In this document: positions 1 through 10,569 of the stretch, piece by piece
Layout of the letters: each line of letters starts with the position of its first letter
How positions within the stretch are numbered: position 1 is the first letter of the stretch
DNA from: Linanthus parryae
Taxonomy: Eukaryota; Streptophyta; Magnoliopsida; Ericales; Polemoniaceae
Direction of reading: 5' to 3'
NCBI GenBank assembly: GCA_023055425.1
Contig: JALGPY010000003.1
Location: 23,247,001-23,311,000, forward strand
DNA length: 64,000 nt
Made by a program: the position numbers and the translations under genes
The notes under the pieces: generated by a model
The model's database searches: none
Seen by the model: the letters and a program-made list of their open reading frames with translations, nothing else
Told to the model about the DNA's origin: nothing

Positions 1-342
1 GTTGAACTTCACCTTTTCCTCATTAATCAGCATAGTCAGTTCTCCGCTCTTGCAGTTTATCATGGCTTCTCCAGTGGCCAAAAACGGTCTGCCCAGAATC
101 AGTGTTACGTCTCCTGCCTCCATGTCCAGAATTACAAAATCTGCCGGAAAAATCAATTCTCCGACTTTCACCAGAATATCTTCAATAACTCCGTAAGCCT
201 ACTTCACGGATCTGTCCGCCATCTGCAGCTTGATTCTGGTGGGCCTGAGTTCACCGATTTTAAAAGATTTGAAAATCGACAAGGGCATCAGATTGATACT
301 GGCCCCTAGGTCACACAGAGCCTTTCCTGTGTAAGCATCACC
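1..342 (-). pseudogene. Athila-like Ty3/Gypsy pol fragment (aspartic protease)
   Basis: Reading the minus strand gives the retropepsin region of an Athila/Tat-type retrotransposon: a DLGASINLMPLS catalytic block followed by LQMADRSVK, IIED-like, FPADFVILDME and LGRPFLATGEAMI motifs. These are diagnostic of this lineage, in which the protease matures the polyprotein. The fragment is cut by the window edge on the left and by the solo LTR at 343 on the right. A TAG stop interrupts the frame just after LQMADRSVK (around 200), so this copy is dead. It continues the gag part at 1776-3583 once the solo LTR is removed. Confidence 0.85.
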
Positions 343-1770
343 TGTTGGAATAGATGCCCTAGAGGCAATCTAGTTTAGTATGAATTATTTGTGGCTAGAA
401 ATTCATTTATTATTTATTGGATATTTAATATAATGAAGTCCTTAGATTTACAATTGTGTTGTTTATCTTAAATATCCCTAGTCAAGTATAATGATTAATG
501 GGACAATCATCTATAGACTAGTATGGGGTTGGATTGATATGGAGATATCATGATCCAACACATAGGTGTGCATTAGGGAATGTTGCTCTGGATTGACCCA
601 TCTCCGAGAAGGCTACATACACGTTATGTTGAGTCACAAGCGCTTCTCGTGGTGCAATGGTATTGTCATCCTTAGACTTGAAGTCACTAGATATTCTAGT
701 TGTGGATTATTGTGATCTTGGTAGCGTTAAACGCTACACCGTAACTGGGTAGTTATAAAGGCGTGTACTGGATACAATAAGAAGCAAGCTTAGAGATCGT
801 AGTGGACGTAGATAGAATTTGTCCCTCCCACATAACGGGAGCAACTATCCTAGGCCACTCGAGGGATAGTGCTTATAGAATGTCTGACCAGACTCAAATA
901 AATCAATATGGGATATTGATGTTATTTGCACGAATAAGGCTACTCCCATGGATCGAGAAACTATGGATTGGATATACGAGTGTGACTTGTATGTCTCGTG
1001 TCCAATCCGGATATAGAGACAAAGGGATGGGACAATTACTTGTACAAAGGTTGTCAAGATGACTATTCTATTAGTTGGGTAGAATGGATGTTTTGCTAGA
1101 GACCGCTCCATATTAGCAAATAGTTGCTACCAACTAGATAGAACCTATGGGGTCACACGCTACATAGATTTGAACTAGATTTGGGAATTAATTAATTGGA
1201 TTAATTAATTAGAAGGATCACTTTGCAAAACCTTGCAAACTTAGTAGGGACTAATTTGCAAGGAAGGGACTAAATTGAATTCTAGTAGGACTAGAATAAG
1301 TCCTTTAGGTAGTTGGCAAGGAGTTGTTGGACTATATAAAGGACCTTCCTTCCTTCCTTCCCATATAACTTATGCTCATAATTGAACATAACAAGAGTGG
1401 GAGAGAACAAAAGAAGGAGAGAGAGCAACAAGCAAGGAGCCGACCGCCCCTTGCTCGCCGCCCCGTCCCCGTCGGCCACAAGGAGGTCGAGCCCTCCTTT
1501 GGGTCTCGTTTTGCGTGATTTTTCTTCCTCTTCCTCTTCCGGGCTAGCACCAAGGACATGGGAGATTCTAGGATCAACTCTAGGCGTGGATCAACCATAG
1601 AGAACGTGACACAATTCGCGTTTGAAGTCATCAAAGGAGAACCCTAAGGTGTGTTATTGATTTCTTCCCTTACCATCGTTATGTCTCTTGACTTGTGATC
1701 CTTGGGGGGTTTTGCATGGTTTTATGATTGTTTGTGTTTCTGTTGCGCATCCATGATTCAAAACCCTACA
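343..1770 (+). mobile_element. Solo LTR of a Ty1/Copia-type retrotransposon
   Basis: A 1428-bp block starts TGTTGGAATAGATGCC and ends CCCTACA (TG...CA). It is flanked by identical 5-bp target duplications, tcacc at 338-342 and 1771-1775. The start motif TGTTGGAATA.ATGCCCTAGAGGCAAT is one I recognise from plant Copia LTRs; that assignment is from memory. No gag or pol is inside, only one LTR, so it is most likely the product of LTR-LTR recombination. It splits the Athila protease reading frame just after the PGSFVIPVTLGD linker. A TATA-like ctatataaagg lies near 1333. Short ORFs inside are not supported. Confidence 0.85.
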
Positions 1771-1775
1771 TCACC

Positions 1776-3583
1776 TAGGGTCACCGGGATAACAAAACTG
1801 CCAGGGTCCTTCCTCTTCCTCGGTAGCCCGTTCTTTACACAGTTGCTCACTTCTGTTGTCAGATTTATCGTCTGGAAATTGCTCATACGTTTCCGTCCAT
1901 ACAAAATGTCCTTGAGGAATTTGGCGTAAGTGGGCATCTTCGCCAAAGCCTCAGCAAAGGGTATGTTGATCTGCAGCTGCTTGAAAATCTCGAGAAACCT
2001 GGCGTAGTCTTTGCTATCATCCCTCTTCCGTGTCTTCAACGGGTACGGTACCTCCTTGGAGATAGGTACTGTTTCAACTTCCTTTTCATTTTGCACTGCA
2101 TCCTGCTCAACCAAGCCCTTCGGCTGGGGGCGGTCGGCTGAGCTGTTATCCTGACCAAATACTCCGCGCTCGATTTCCTTTGACTTTTCTGCACGTGCAT
2201 GGCTAGGATACGGCGGATCCTGTAGTGCTAATCCACTCCGAGTGATGATGGCATTGACCTGAGCACGTGGATTTTTTACTGTGGTTGAGGGTATGTTCCC
2301 TGGTGCTCTTTCAGTTAGCTGTTGTGCTAACTGCCCTAATTGTACCTCTAAAGCGCGCAGTGAAGTTTTGGTCGTCTGCACATCGGCTGTCAGGGCGTCA
2401 ATATGTGCAAACCGGGACTCCATGGTCTGAAACATGGACTCGATTTTCTTCACCTGGGCATCGTACTGCTGTGCAGATGGGCCTGGCTGAACCTGTGGTG
2501 TCGGTGCGGCTTGCTGAGCCGGTGGCTTGTGCTGGAATCCTGGCGCATAAATTGCAGAATTCGGGTTTCCGTACCGGAACCTGGGATGATCTCTCGTACC
2601 CGGTCTGTACCGGCTCGGACCCCACTGCTGCTGTACGTAATTGGCATCTTCGTTTATGAGCCCCTCAATGGCTGTGTCCGAACCTAGTTCTCTTATTGCT
2701 GCAACATCCTTCTTTTCCGAGTAGACTTTCTTAACCAAGTCTTGCACGATCTTGGCCAGATTATCTATCCGGTCTTCTTCTGCTGGCTCGGCTCGAGCCG
2801 CTATCCTGCGATCATCAAACAGTCGAGTGTCCTGCTTGGCTAACTGCTTCATCAGCTCATAGGCCCCGTCTTTGTCCACATGGTACATGAAGTTTCCCCC
2901 GACTTCTCTGTCAATCCTATCAGCGCTGTCCACGTCTAGTGCATGGCAGAAAACCTGCAAAATCTTTGGATCTCCGAAACCGTGGTTTGGGCATCTCTTC
3001 ACCAATCTCATTAATCTGTCCCATGCGTCTACCACCGTCTCCCCCATCTTCTGCTTAAACGACATAATCTCGCTCTGCAGTTGAATGAATCGGGAAGCGG
3101 GATAGAATTTTGCTAGAAAATCTGTGACGCATCCTCCCCACGTGGTGATGGATTTGGATGGTCGGGATTCTAACCAAACTTTGGCTACTCCGTAAAGGCA
3201 GTACGGGAACAGGATCAACATCAGTGCCTCTGTTTCGACTCCCTTGTACCGGACTTTATTACATTAATCTTTGAACTTCCAGATGAACTCGTTCGGGTCC
3301 TCGTTAGCCTTGCCATGGAATGGGCAGAGAGTCTGCACAGTCTGGATAGTGGAGGGTTTTATATCGAAGTGCTCCGCAGTGATCGGAGGTACTACGATAG
3401 CCGATCGTGTCCTCCCGAAGGGACTTCGAAATTCTCCACCAATGCCTTTCCAGACCTATTGTATGTCCTCTGGTTGTTCCGGGCAGCAAAACCTGCCGTG
3501 ACAAGTTCCTCAATGTACCGAGCCATCTCGGCTGGAGTGCGTGTCTCGGGCAGTTCTGGCGTTCCTTCGGTATTGTCGCCCAT
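1776..3583 (-). pseudogene. Athila-like Ty3/Gypsy gag (broken)
   Basis: This is the minus-strand gag and gag-protease linker of the element that continues at 1-342. The start is the ATG at 3583 (MGDNTEGTPELPETRTPAE), about 120 bp downstream of the primer site. The central part carries the retrotransposon gag domain (VWLESRPSKSITTWGGC, FYPASRFIQLQSEI, MSFKQKMGETVVDAWDRL), then a Pro/Gln-rich linker and the conserved MPTYAKFLKDIL and KDPGSFVIP motifs that precede the protease. Two lesions are visible: a frameshift around 3390-3420, since the ATG frame ends at 3392 while conserved sequence resumes in another frame, and a TAA after FIWKFKD near 3260. It would normally form the virus-like particle shell. 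It is non-functional here. Confidence 0.85.
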
Positions 3584-3699
3584 CCTGAGAAAATAGATAT
3601 CTCAAGAGCAGTGAGATAACTGAAAAATAAAAATAAATAAAAAATAAAAAATAAAAAACTCTGAAAATTCATTCGGATTACTAAATAAACCCTAAAAAG

Positions 3700-3717
3700 T
3701 CCCCGGCAAGGGCGCCA
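3700..3717 (-). promoter_or_regulatory. Primer binding site (tRNA-Asp type)
   Basis: The minus strand reads TGGCGCCCTTGCCGGGGA, close to the 18 nt complementary to the 3' end of plant tRNA-Asp used by Athila/Tat elements (TGGCGCCGTTGCCGGGGA from memory, one mismatch). It lies a few bases inside the LTR end at 3724 and primes minus-strand cDNA synthesis. Confidence 0.8.
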
Positions 3718-4676
3718 AAAACTTGATGCGCAATTTAGCGTGCTATTCGCAAGTATACAAATCAAGTAGTATAGAGTGTATTACGACTCAGATTTATCGA
3801 TCCCACATGGACTTTGCAGGTTTTCTAGTAATCAGTTTTAGCGAACAGAGTGTAAAACGGAGGAATATTTTGAGAGTTTGCTTACTAACTAAGTACTGAA
3901 AGTAAATAACAGAAACGTAAATCTTTTTGTGAGAATTTTCTGAATAATCTTAAGGTTGTAAAACTAGGGTTTGAGATACTAGATTCCAGGATCCCCTAGG
4001 GTCTCTTCAGATTTTCGTTAGTTTTGATATGAAAACACACAGCAGTCTCGTTATCCGTGCCACGTACCAGTTGTGCAGTATCTTTTCTTTTCCTGCACGT
4101 TATCACGATTCTGCAGACTTTCGGATTCATGTTAAGATGCCAAAATCTACAGTCTCGTTCTAAGGCTGCTAGGGTTTCTAACATGTTCTGATGGCCCGGG
4201 TCAAAGTCCCCAACAGTTGGTCTAACGATTTCAGGCTAGTTCTAACTCCCCTTCTCTTGTCGGTCCATCGGGGTAAGGTGTTAAATCCTGTCTTCTCTTC
4301 CTAACCCTAACCGGACGTTTTCACCTACCGGCTCGGGTCTGTAGCAATTCTGGGTGATCAGGCCGAGCATGCATGAACAGTAAAATTCAAAGACATAATA
4401 ACGAATAAAGCTGCTGATATTAAGATACTGCAATCATGAATTCATTATCAAAACATAGAACTAACCTCTGAGTGCGAAACCCTAGGTTCACCGAGAACCT
4501 AGGTAAAGAGTTTAGCTACTGAAATTCATAACGTAAATAACACAGTTTTTGAATGACAGAGAGAACAAGATCAAACGAGTTTCTTGAAATCTGGATTCGC
4601 GCTCTCCGAGGGTGCTCTGAAATATCCTTGGACGTGTTGTGTTATGTTGTGTTCTTCAAAACGAGTCTGGACGAGT

Positions 4677-4686
4677 CTTTATATAG
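4677..4686 (-). promoter_or_regulatory. Putative TATA box of the Athila-like LTR
   Basis: The minus strand reads ctatataaag about 1.15 kb into the LTR, a reasonable U3/R position. No other core-promoter element could be confirmed. Confidence 0.4.
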
Positions 4687-4762
4687 TGCTGAAGACGTTT
4701 CTGGAACTTGCATTTATTTACGAAACTGCCACTGACCGAAACCGCCTCAAATTTTGTGCTGT

Positions 4763-4976
4763 CTGCGTATAATACGCAGCCCTCTGCGTAAAGTACGCAG
4801 ACAGGGTGATTTTCTGTGCCTTTTTCTCAATTTTCCTGCGTATTTTCTTCCCCTGGCTGCGTATAATACGCAGAATGCTGCGTATAATACGCAGACAGGG
4901 TCAGAAACTGGCCAAAAATCCTCCCTCTGGCTTGCTGTCTGCGTATAATACGCAGCATCCTGCGTAAAATACGCAG
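4763..4976. repeat. Cluster of six 17-bp palindromes CTGCGTATAATACGCAG
   Basis: Six copies occur at about 4763, 4784, 4858, 4878, 4939 and 4960. Four are exact (ctgcgtataatacgcag) and two have a changed centre (ctgcgtaaagtacgcag, ctgcgtaaaatacgcag). They come as three close pairs, 3-4 bp apart, separated by about 50-60 bp. The first and third pairs are bounded by gctgt...acagc-like arms, so whole pairs can also fold. Each palindrome can form a hairpin or bind a dimeric protein. They lie just downstream of the putative TATA box in transcription order of the opposite side (U3). Confidence 0.85.
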
Positions 4977-5838
4977 ACAGCAAGGAAAACTGCTCTTTTC
5001 TGCATCGGCCTGCGTTTTGACCCGAAACTTGTCAAAAATTAACAAAATACCCCTAGGTCAAAACTGCTCCAAATTATGCCCAATCCTGACTCTGGCCATA
5101 GGAAAACTGCTGATTGAATATGGGAGACAAAATCTGAACTTAACTCCGGAAAACCCGGGCCCGGTGCCAAAATGACCAAAATACCCCTAGGCCAAAACTG
5201 TCCCGCAAATCGTCACGAGCATGAAACAGCTGATCCTGATTCCATACACCGGGAACCGAGACTCCTTACTCGGGAGTGGCCTGTCTAGGACCCACACTTT
5301 GACAGGAGTCGGTTTTTTGGCCGGACTGCGTTTCAGCATTATAAACTGTCTTCGGAAAGCCCTTGACGTCTCCGTTCTTTTGCCCCTGGTTTCACTTCAA
5401 AATTCCAAGTCAAGCTCAAGATATTTTCAACCGAGCGCATCCCGATCATTCTCGGTTTTGGCGTTTTCAGCTTCCTCGGTCGGCTTTAACTGCCCGTTTC
5501 TCCTCCAGTTTCTCTGTTTTCTGTTCCACTCTCCCTTTTACCAGTCTCGGTCAAATCCTGCTCCGAGCATTTTCTGCACGTTTCCAGAGGCAAACCTGAT
5601 TCTCTCTCGGCACGCATCCCAATGCACTTCCCGAACCTGTTCCTGTAAAGACAACATGAACAAACCCGCGATCATATCCAATAAATGTATGAAATACGTA
5701 GAAATTTACGAAGAGCAAATAAACATCTCGTTCCTATCTCCGAGGCTTTCTGGGGGTGAATTCTGGTTAAAACACAGCTTTCCGGCACACATACACATCT
5801 TTTCAGGCTATAAGATAACCCCTATTTGGGCGTTATCA

Positions 5839-6583
5839 GGAAGCCCCCCAAAGGGAGCGTAACGTCCAAGACGTTATGATGATAAAAGATCTGCAGAGGC
5901 AACAACGTGATCTACAGAGGCAGATTGCGGTGTTAACCCAGCGCCTAGCGCTGCGGGATCTGCAGAAACAAGTTGCCAAGCTAACCCGACGCTTGGCAGC
6001 CCGCGATTTCAAGGTTGGCAAGAATTTTGATGGTGACTTGAAGCCCGCGTTCGAGATCCTATAGAACCGCGATCCCCGCGGTAAAATCGAGCGTTTTGGA
6101 GGATCGAGTTTCACGGTCGATGTGCATAATTATTCGAGTAAGTTAGATGTTGAAGTTATTTCAGATGATGCAATATTTCATGAGAATGTTTCATCTTCTT
6201 GTGATTCTGAGGTGGATTGGACGAAGCCTCCAATTCATGACGACTATGGAGATGATGAGGAAGAGTTGATTGTAGAGGATGACGACTATACCTCGGATGT
6301 GCGATTCGTTATGAGGTATTTCAGATTCGTTGAAGATGTTATAGTTGAATTAGATAAGTCTTTAATTTGTCCAATCAAGCCGCCTTCGTTTTATTGTGAT
6401 CCATTCTTGGTGGAGCGTTGTGATCAAGTGATTAGATTGAACTCGAGGACGAGTTCTTTTGAAGAGGGGGTGACTGATGCAGGAGAAAATTGGAGGATTA
6501 ATCAGTCGCGTCCAGAAAAGCAGTTTCGGTCAAAATGTAAAATCGGAGGCAGAATTGAAGGTTGTCTGATTTGCACAAAATAA
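5839..6583 (+). pseudogene. Shrunken Ty3/Gypsy derivative (gag start joined to pol end)
   Basis: Two conserved scraps lie close together. At 5876-6064 is a coiled-coil-rich gag start (MIKDLQRQQRDLQRQIAVLT, then KLTRRLAARD), like the INELTRRLVAHD segment of the Gypsy gag at 28.3 kb. At 6122-6583 is an acidic stretch (PPIHDDYGDDEEEL) ending in LNSRTSSFEEGVTDAGENW, a type of sequence found at the extreme C-terminus of Gypsy polyproteins (compare SRTRSFQPLGD near 24.2 kb, minus). Nearly all of protease, RT and integrase is missing. I infer a large internal deletion derivative, which may have been a non-autonomous element. Confidence 0.5.
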
Positions 6584-7000
6584 TTCATTATTTTGAGTGG
6601 AAACGACCTTCTAAAAAGAACCCGTGATGAATCACGGGCACCGCCCTGATTTGGTCAAAATCGACTGTTAAAGGGTCGAAATCAGCAGTTTTCTATTTTC
6701 AGAATATTTATTTATTAATTAAGATTTTGATTTGAACCCAATTTTAGTGGATATTTTTAGATGAGTATTTTATTATGTTAGGATGTTGTTTAGTATTAAT
6801 TTTAGGATTTTTACCATATTTGGAATAATTAGAATTTTCAAAAAATTTAAGTCCGGCTTGTGACTGATTTTGATATGCTATGATTTATTGAAGTTTTTCT
6901 TAACCTAGAGAGGTTTTTTCCCCTAGTGTTTTCATGATTTTCCTTTCTTTTCGTTGCTTCTTGCTGCTCCCATAAAACGCCTGATTCTCTTCGGCGTCAT
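6584..7000 (+). other. Possible LTR remnant of the Gypsy derivative
   Basis: AT-rich non-coding sequence follows the Gypsy C-terminal scrap. It has a tgatgaatcacgggcaccgcc block near 6627 and ends in ggcgtcattatca near 7006, which could be LTR ends (TGAT...ATCA). No second copy is in the window to confirm this. Confidence 0.3.
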
Positions 7001-7915
7001 TATCAGGGTAAATGTTTTTACTTGGCACTTCTCGTCTTTACTATGAATGTGTGTATCCACAGATATGTGGATTAATGTACGACTTGATAGAAACTAGGAT
7101 GCAATATTTCTTTGAATAAGAACGCTTCTCCTCATACTGTTTCACTCTACTGGAATTGAAAGTCTTGAAATTCGATTTATGTTGATTTAGAAGAATATTA
7201 TCATGATAAATGTTTTTACTTGGCAGTTCTCGTCTTTACTATGAATGTGTGTATCCACAAGTATGTGGATTAATGTATGACTTGATAGAAACTAGGATGC
7301 AAGATTTCTTTGAATAAGAACGCTTCTCCTCATACTGTTTCACTCTACTGGAATCGAAAGTCTTGAAATTCGATTTATGTTGATTTAGAAGAAGATCATC
7401 AGGGTAAATCTTTATAGTTGGCAGTTCTCGTCTTTACTATGAATGTGTGTATCCACAGATATGTGGAATAATGTATGACTTGATAGAAACTAGGATGCTA
7501 GATTTATTTGAATAAGAACGCTTTTCCTCATACTGTTTCACTCTACTGGAATCGAAAGTCTTGAAATTCAATTTATGTTGATTTAGAAGAAGATTATCAG
7601 GGTAAATGTTTTTACTTGACAGTTCTCAGCTTTACTATGAATGTGTGTATCCACATATATGTGGATTAATGTATGTCTTGATAGAAACTAGGATGCAAGA
7701 TTTCTGTGAATAAGAACGCTTCTCCTCGTACTGTTTCACTCTACTGGAATCGGAAGTCTTGAAATTCGATTTATGTTGATTTAGAAGAAGATTATCAGGG
7801 TAAATGTTTTTACTTGGCAGTTCTCGTCTTTACTATGAATGTGTGTATCCACAGATATGTGGATTAATGTATGACTTGATAGAAACTAGGATGCAAGATT
7901 TCATTGAATAAGAAC
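7001..7915. repeat. 198-bp tandem repeat, about 4.6 copies
   Basis: Units begin at about 7001, 7199, 7397, 7595 and 7793 with tatcagggtaaatgttttta and are 198 bp long each. The fifth unit breaks off near 7915. Copies differ by scattered substitutions only, with no obvious indels, so the array arose by head-to-tail duplication. Each unit contains tgtgtatccacagatatgtgg and tactgtttcactctactgg. No ORF runs through it. Its first unit starts exactly at the putative LTR end of the preceding Gypsy derivative. Confidence 0.9.
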
Positions 7916-7961
7916 CTTTAGTCAATTCAATGGCATTAAATTAACGCAAGATTTCTTTGAA

Positions 7962-8153
7962 TGCTTTCGCTATCTAAGACCCTTTAACCAGTCAACGCTT
8001 GATTCTAAAACAAAGCCTTGTACCTTTTTAAGCTATGCTCATAATTGCACGGGTTATCTCTGTCTTGGTAAAGACGACAACAGAATTTCTATCAGTAGAG
8101 ATGTAAAATTTAAAGAATCTTATTTTCCTTATGCTTATTCTTCAAATGACTAG
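7962..8153 (+). pseudogene. Ty1/Copia integrase C-terminal scrap
   Basis: A 64-codon open stretch without its own start encodes CFRYLRPFNQSTLDSKTKPC, then FLSYAHNCTGYLCLGKDDNRISISRDVKF and ends SYFPYA...TAG. It matches the post-catalytic part of Copia integrase and the same region of the Copia element at about 15.7-15.85 kb (CFPYLRPYNSSKLDFKTKLC, GYLCLDTTTNRIYTCRDV). No flanking integrase or RT sequence remains. It is an old fragment, divergent from the Copia element at 13-18 kb. Confidence 0.8.
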
Positions 8154-10432
8154 TAATAATATATTCATATATTAATCACTAGAATGAGGTAGCAATCCCT
8201 GAAATCGAGCACTGAATGTCAACATTTAGTTTATGTTCATTTTGCTCCATTTGGTAAAGAACTTTAAAACTATTGAAGTCTCTAGAATGAAGATTCCAGA
8301 ATGTAGGATGTGGCCTGATGTATGTTTTAGTTTATCATGTGGTTGACTCAGATAAGTGTTCTTTAGAAATCTAAAATTGGTCCTTACTTATTGAAAATGG
8401 TGTTAATTTTTGAGAAAAAAAAGCTGCCAGAAAAATTGTCGAACATAAAGTTTGCGCTTTCATATTTAACGGTTAAGTCGTATACTGTTTTTGTTGTATG
8501 TTTAAGCTTTATTAAGTTAAAATATTGATATCTATTAAGCTTACTTTAAACTGTTTTTGTTTGTTGTATATTTCAACTTTATTCAGCTAATCTTTTGTTA
8601 TTCATTAAGCTTACTTTAAACTGTTCTTCTTTGTTGTATATATCAAGGTTTAGTAAACTTAGAGGAAACAACTCGGGCCAAGTTGGTATCATCTTGTAAT
8701 AAGTCAGCATCTGTCAATACAGTTTTCTCACGAGTCCTTCACCAATGCGACTTGCTAGATTTCTTAATTGATTATCTTCAATGTCATATAATTGTAGAAA
8801 AACAGTTGGAGATAAATTATATCAGTATGAGCGAAATTCAACACTGTCCTAGCTCATGATGAGCTCGTTTTTTCACATTGTAAGCCTAGGTTTAGGATCG
8901 TAGCGCAAATGCCTTCTGGGCTCCAGTTGGTTCCAGCTTCAATCTCTAGAATGAGGTTGTTGAGAACTGTTACCTCAGGATGTGTCTTGAGCACGAAATT
9001 TAGTTAAGGCTTCGAATGACCAGTCTTGTTTTAGTGCTAATCTAAAAAATTGTTCTCTTTTCGCAGTGATTTGAGCACAAAACATGTGTTTTCTTCTTAC
9101 TTGATGTACATTTAATACTGGGGCTTGGTAGATGGATTAGGATGCAATTCTTATATATGATAATAATACATTACTGCTCGAAACCTGAGTAACATAAAAT
9201 TACTTTCTGAACTAAATACAGATTGTGAAATATTTGATTTTCTTTTTTCTGGATTAGGGCCTTGTAGTTGGATACACAGTGAAACCTGGCATCATGTCCA
9301 TACAAATTATAGTCGGAACCGTTAACGCTTAGATTCAACATGGTGTGACATTTTCAAAATTCAAGGTTATCCCAAAAGGTTGTGACACAAGAGAAACCCC
9401 GGTATTAACAATGTCCTTTTAGTTGGATCTGGGTTTTGGTGACTAGTGGTTCAACTCTATCCTTTTAAGCCAGATCCACTACCAATCGTGTGTGTCTCTT
9501 AAGGGTATAAGCAGTGATTCTATCAAAGTGGTGCACACTTTCATATGAAAAACCAAACCAGGCTCTATTGTAATCTGGAAAACCAAGAGATGGATCCTAA
9601 GATAATTACATGTAATGTACCATACTGCAACGCTCTAAGAGTAATATATTTGTGTCATGATGCAATGCTCTAAGAGTAATATGTATGTGTGTGCGTATCG
9701 CCCACATGGGGCCTCCTGCATAACTTTGAAGTTAAATAACGTAGTGGGTATCAAATCTCACACTTATTTACAAACATTTCAAGGAATCTATGTAAGAGAT
9801 GCTTTAGTATTCCTTGACCAATTGAATACACATAAGACAATGGCGTTAACTTGCTCTGTTGAGCAATATAACATTCTAGGCATTTGTATTTCAACAATAA
9901 ATCACTGATATCGTCCCAAACAGAAAAACACTGCTATCGGTTAACCAATCACCCTGGAGGGAAAACAGTTATGATAGTATCCTATTTTCTAAACCATTAT
10001 TACATTATATCCAGGAAATAAGAAAGGTCTGCATGCAATATAAGAAAAATCATTGTGAGAAGAGGAAGCAAAAGAGTTCAAGGTCAATTTATTTTATACA
10101 GGTTCCAGAACAAACATAGTGTGAAAAACTTGCCACTATGAGAACTAGGGAGAAGTAGTTACAAAAATGGCAAAGAATATATACGTGGCAGGGAGAGGGA
10201 ATGCTGGGAAAATAATGATAATTATGAAATGAACCTTCGGAAGTATCAATCTGAAAAAAATTGCAACCTGACCATGGTTAATTTTAGTACCAAAATGTAA
10301 TAGTAAGAGTTCATTCATCATAATTTTTTCTTTTGAGGAACTTGAACAGTTTCTACATTGTCGTGACACTGATACATTTTAATATCAGTGCTGACAACAG
10401 TTGTGGCACGTGGTGTCCGTGATTTATAGGAA
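8154..10432. other. No gene recognised
   Basis: AT-rich sequence without a supported gene on either strand. Short ORFs (9657-9908 plus, 10145-10369 minus) show no family motif. The repeated phrase tgcaatgctctaagagtaatat near 9630 and 9660 is a small local duplication. Confidence 0.6.
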
Positions 10433-10538
10433 CTAGACGTTACCCCGCGCTGAAGCGCGGGTTCTACAACCTTGTCTAAGCTTGAGATCTTAAATCTTAA
10501 GCTCTGTCTTATATGCATGGGACGGTAGGTAGGGGGTT

Positions 10539-10569
<31 letters not shown>

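Larger units (their letters stand above)
3724..5838 (-). mobile_element. 5' LTR of the Athila-like element
   Basis: On the minus strand this 2115-bp block starts TGATAACGCCC (5838) and ends GCGCATCA (3724), immediately before the primer site. Such termini are typical of Athila/Tat LTRs. It contains a TATA-like box (4677-4686) and a cluster of 17-bp palindromes (4763-4976). The partner LTR is outside the window to the left, so age and target duplication cannot be measured here. ORFs in this block (for example 5221-5862) have no recognisable product. The element was inserted next to a Gypsy gag-like fragment that begins at 5839. Confidence 0.75.

Noticed and set aside
802..1062. ORF pair on both strands near 0.8-1.1 kb
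   Set aside because: Both lie in the solo LTR, which has no coding function.
5221..5862. 213-codon ORF
   Set aside because: It lies inside the Athila-like LTR and runs across its end. No domain was recognised.
7001..7915. CRISPR-like array
   Set aside because: The 198-bp units are contiguous with no unique spacers, in a plant genome. It is a tandem repeat.
9657..9908. Plus-strand ORF of 83 codons
   Set aside because: No family motif, poor start context and no neighbouring gene structure.
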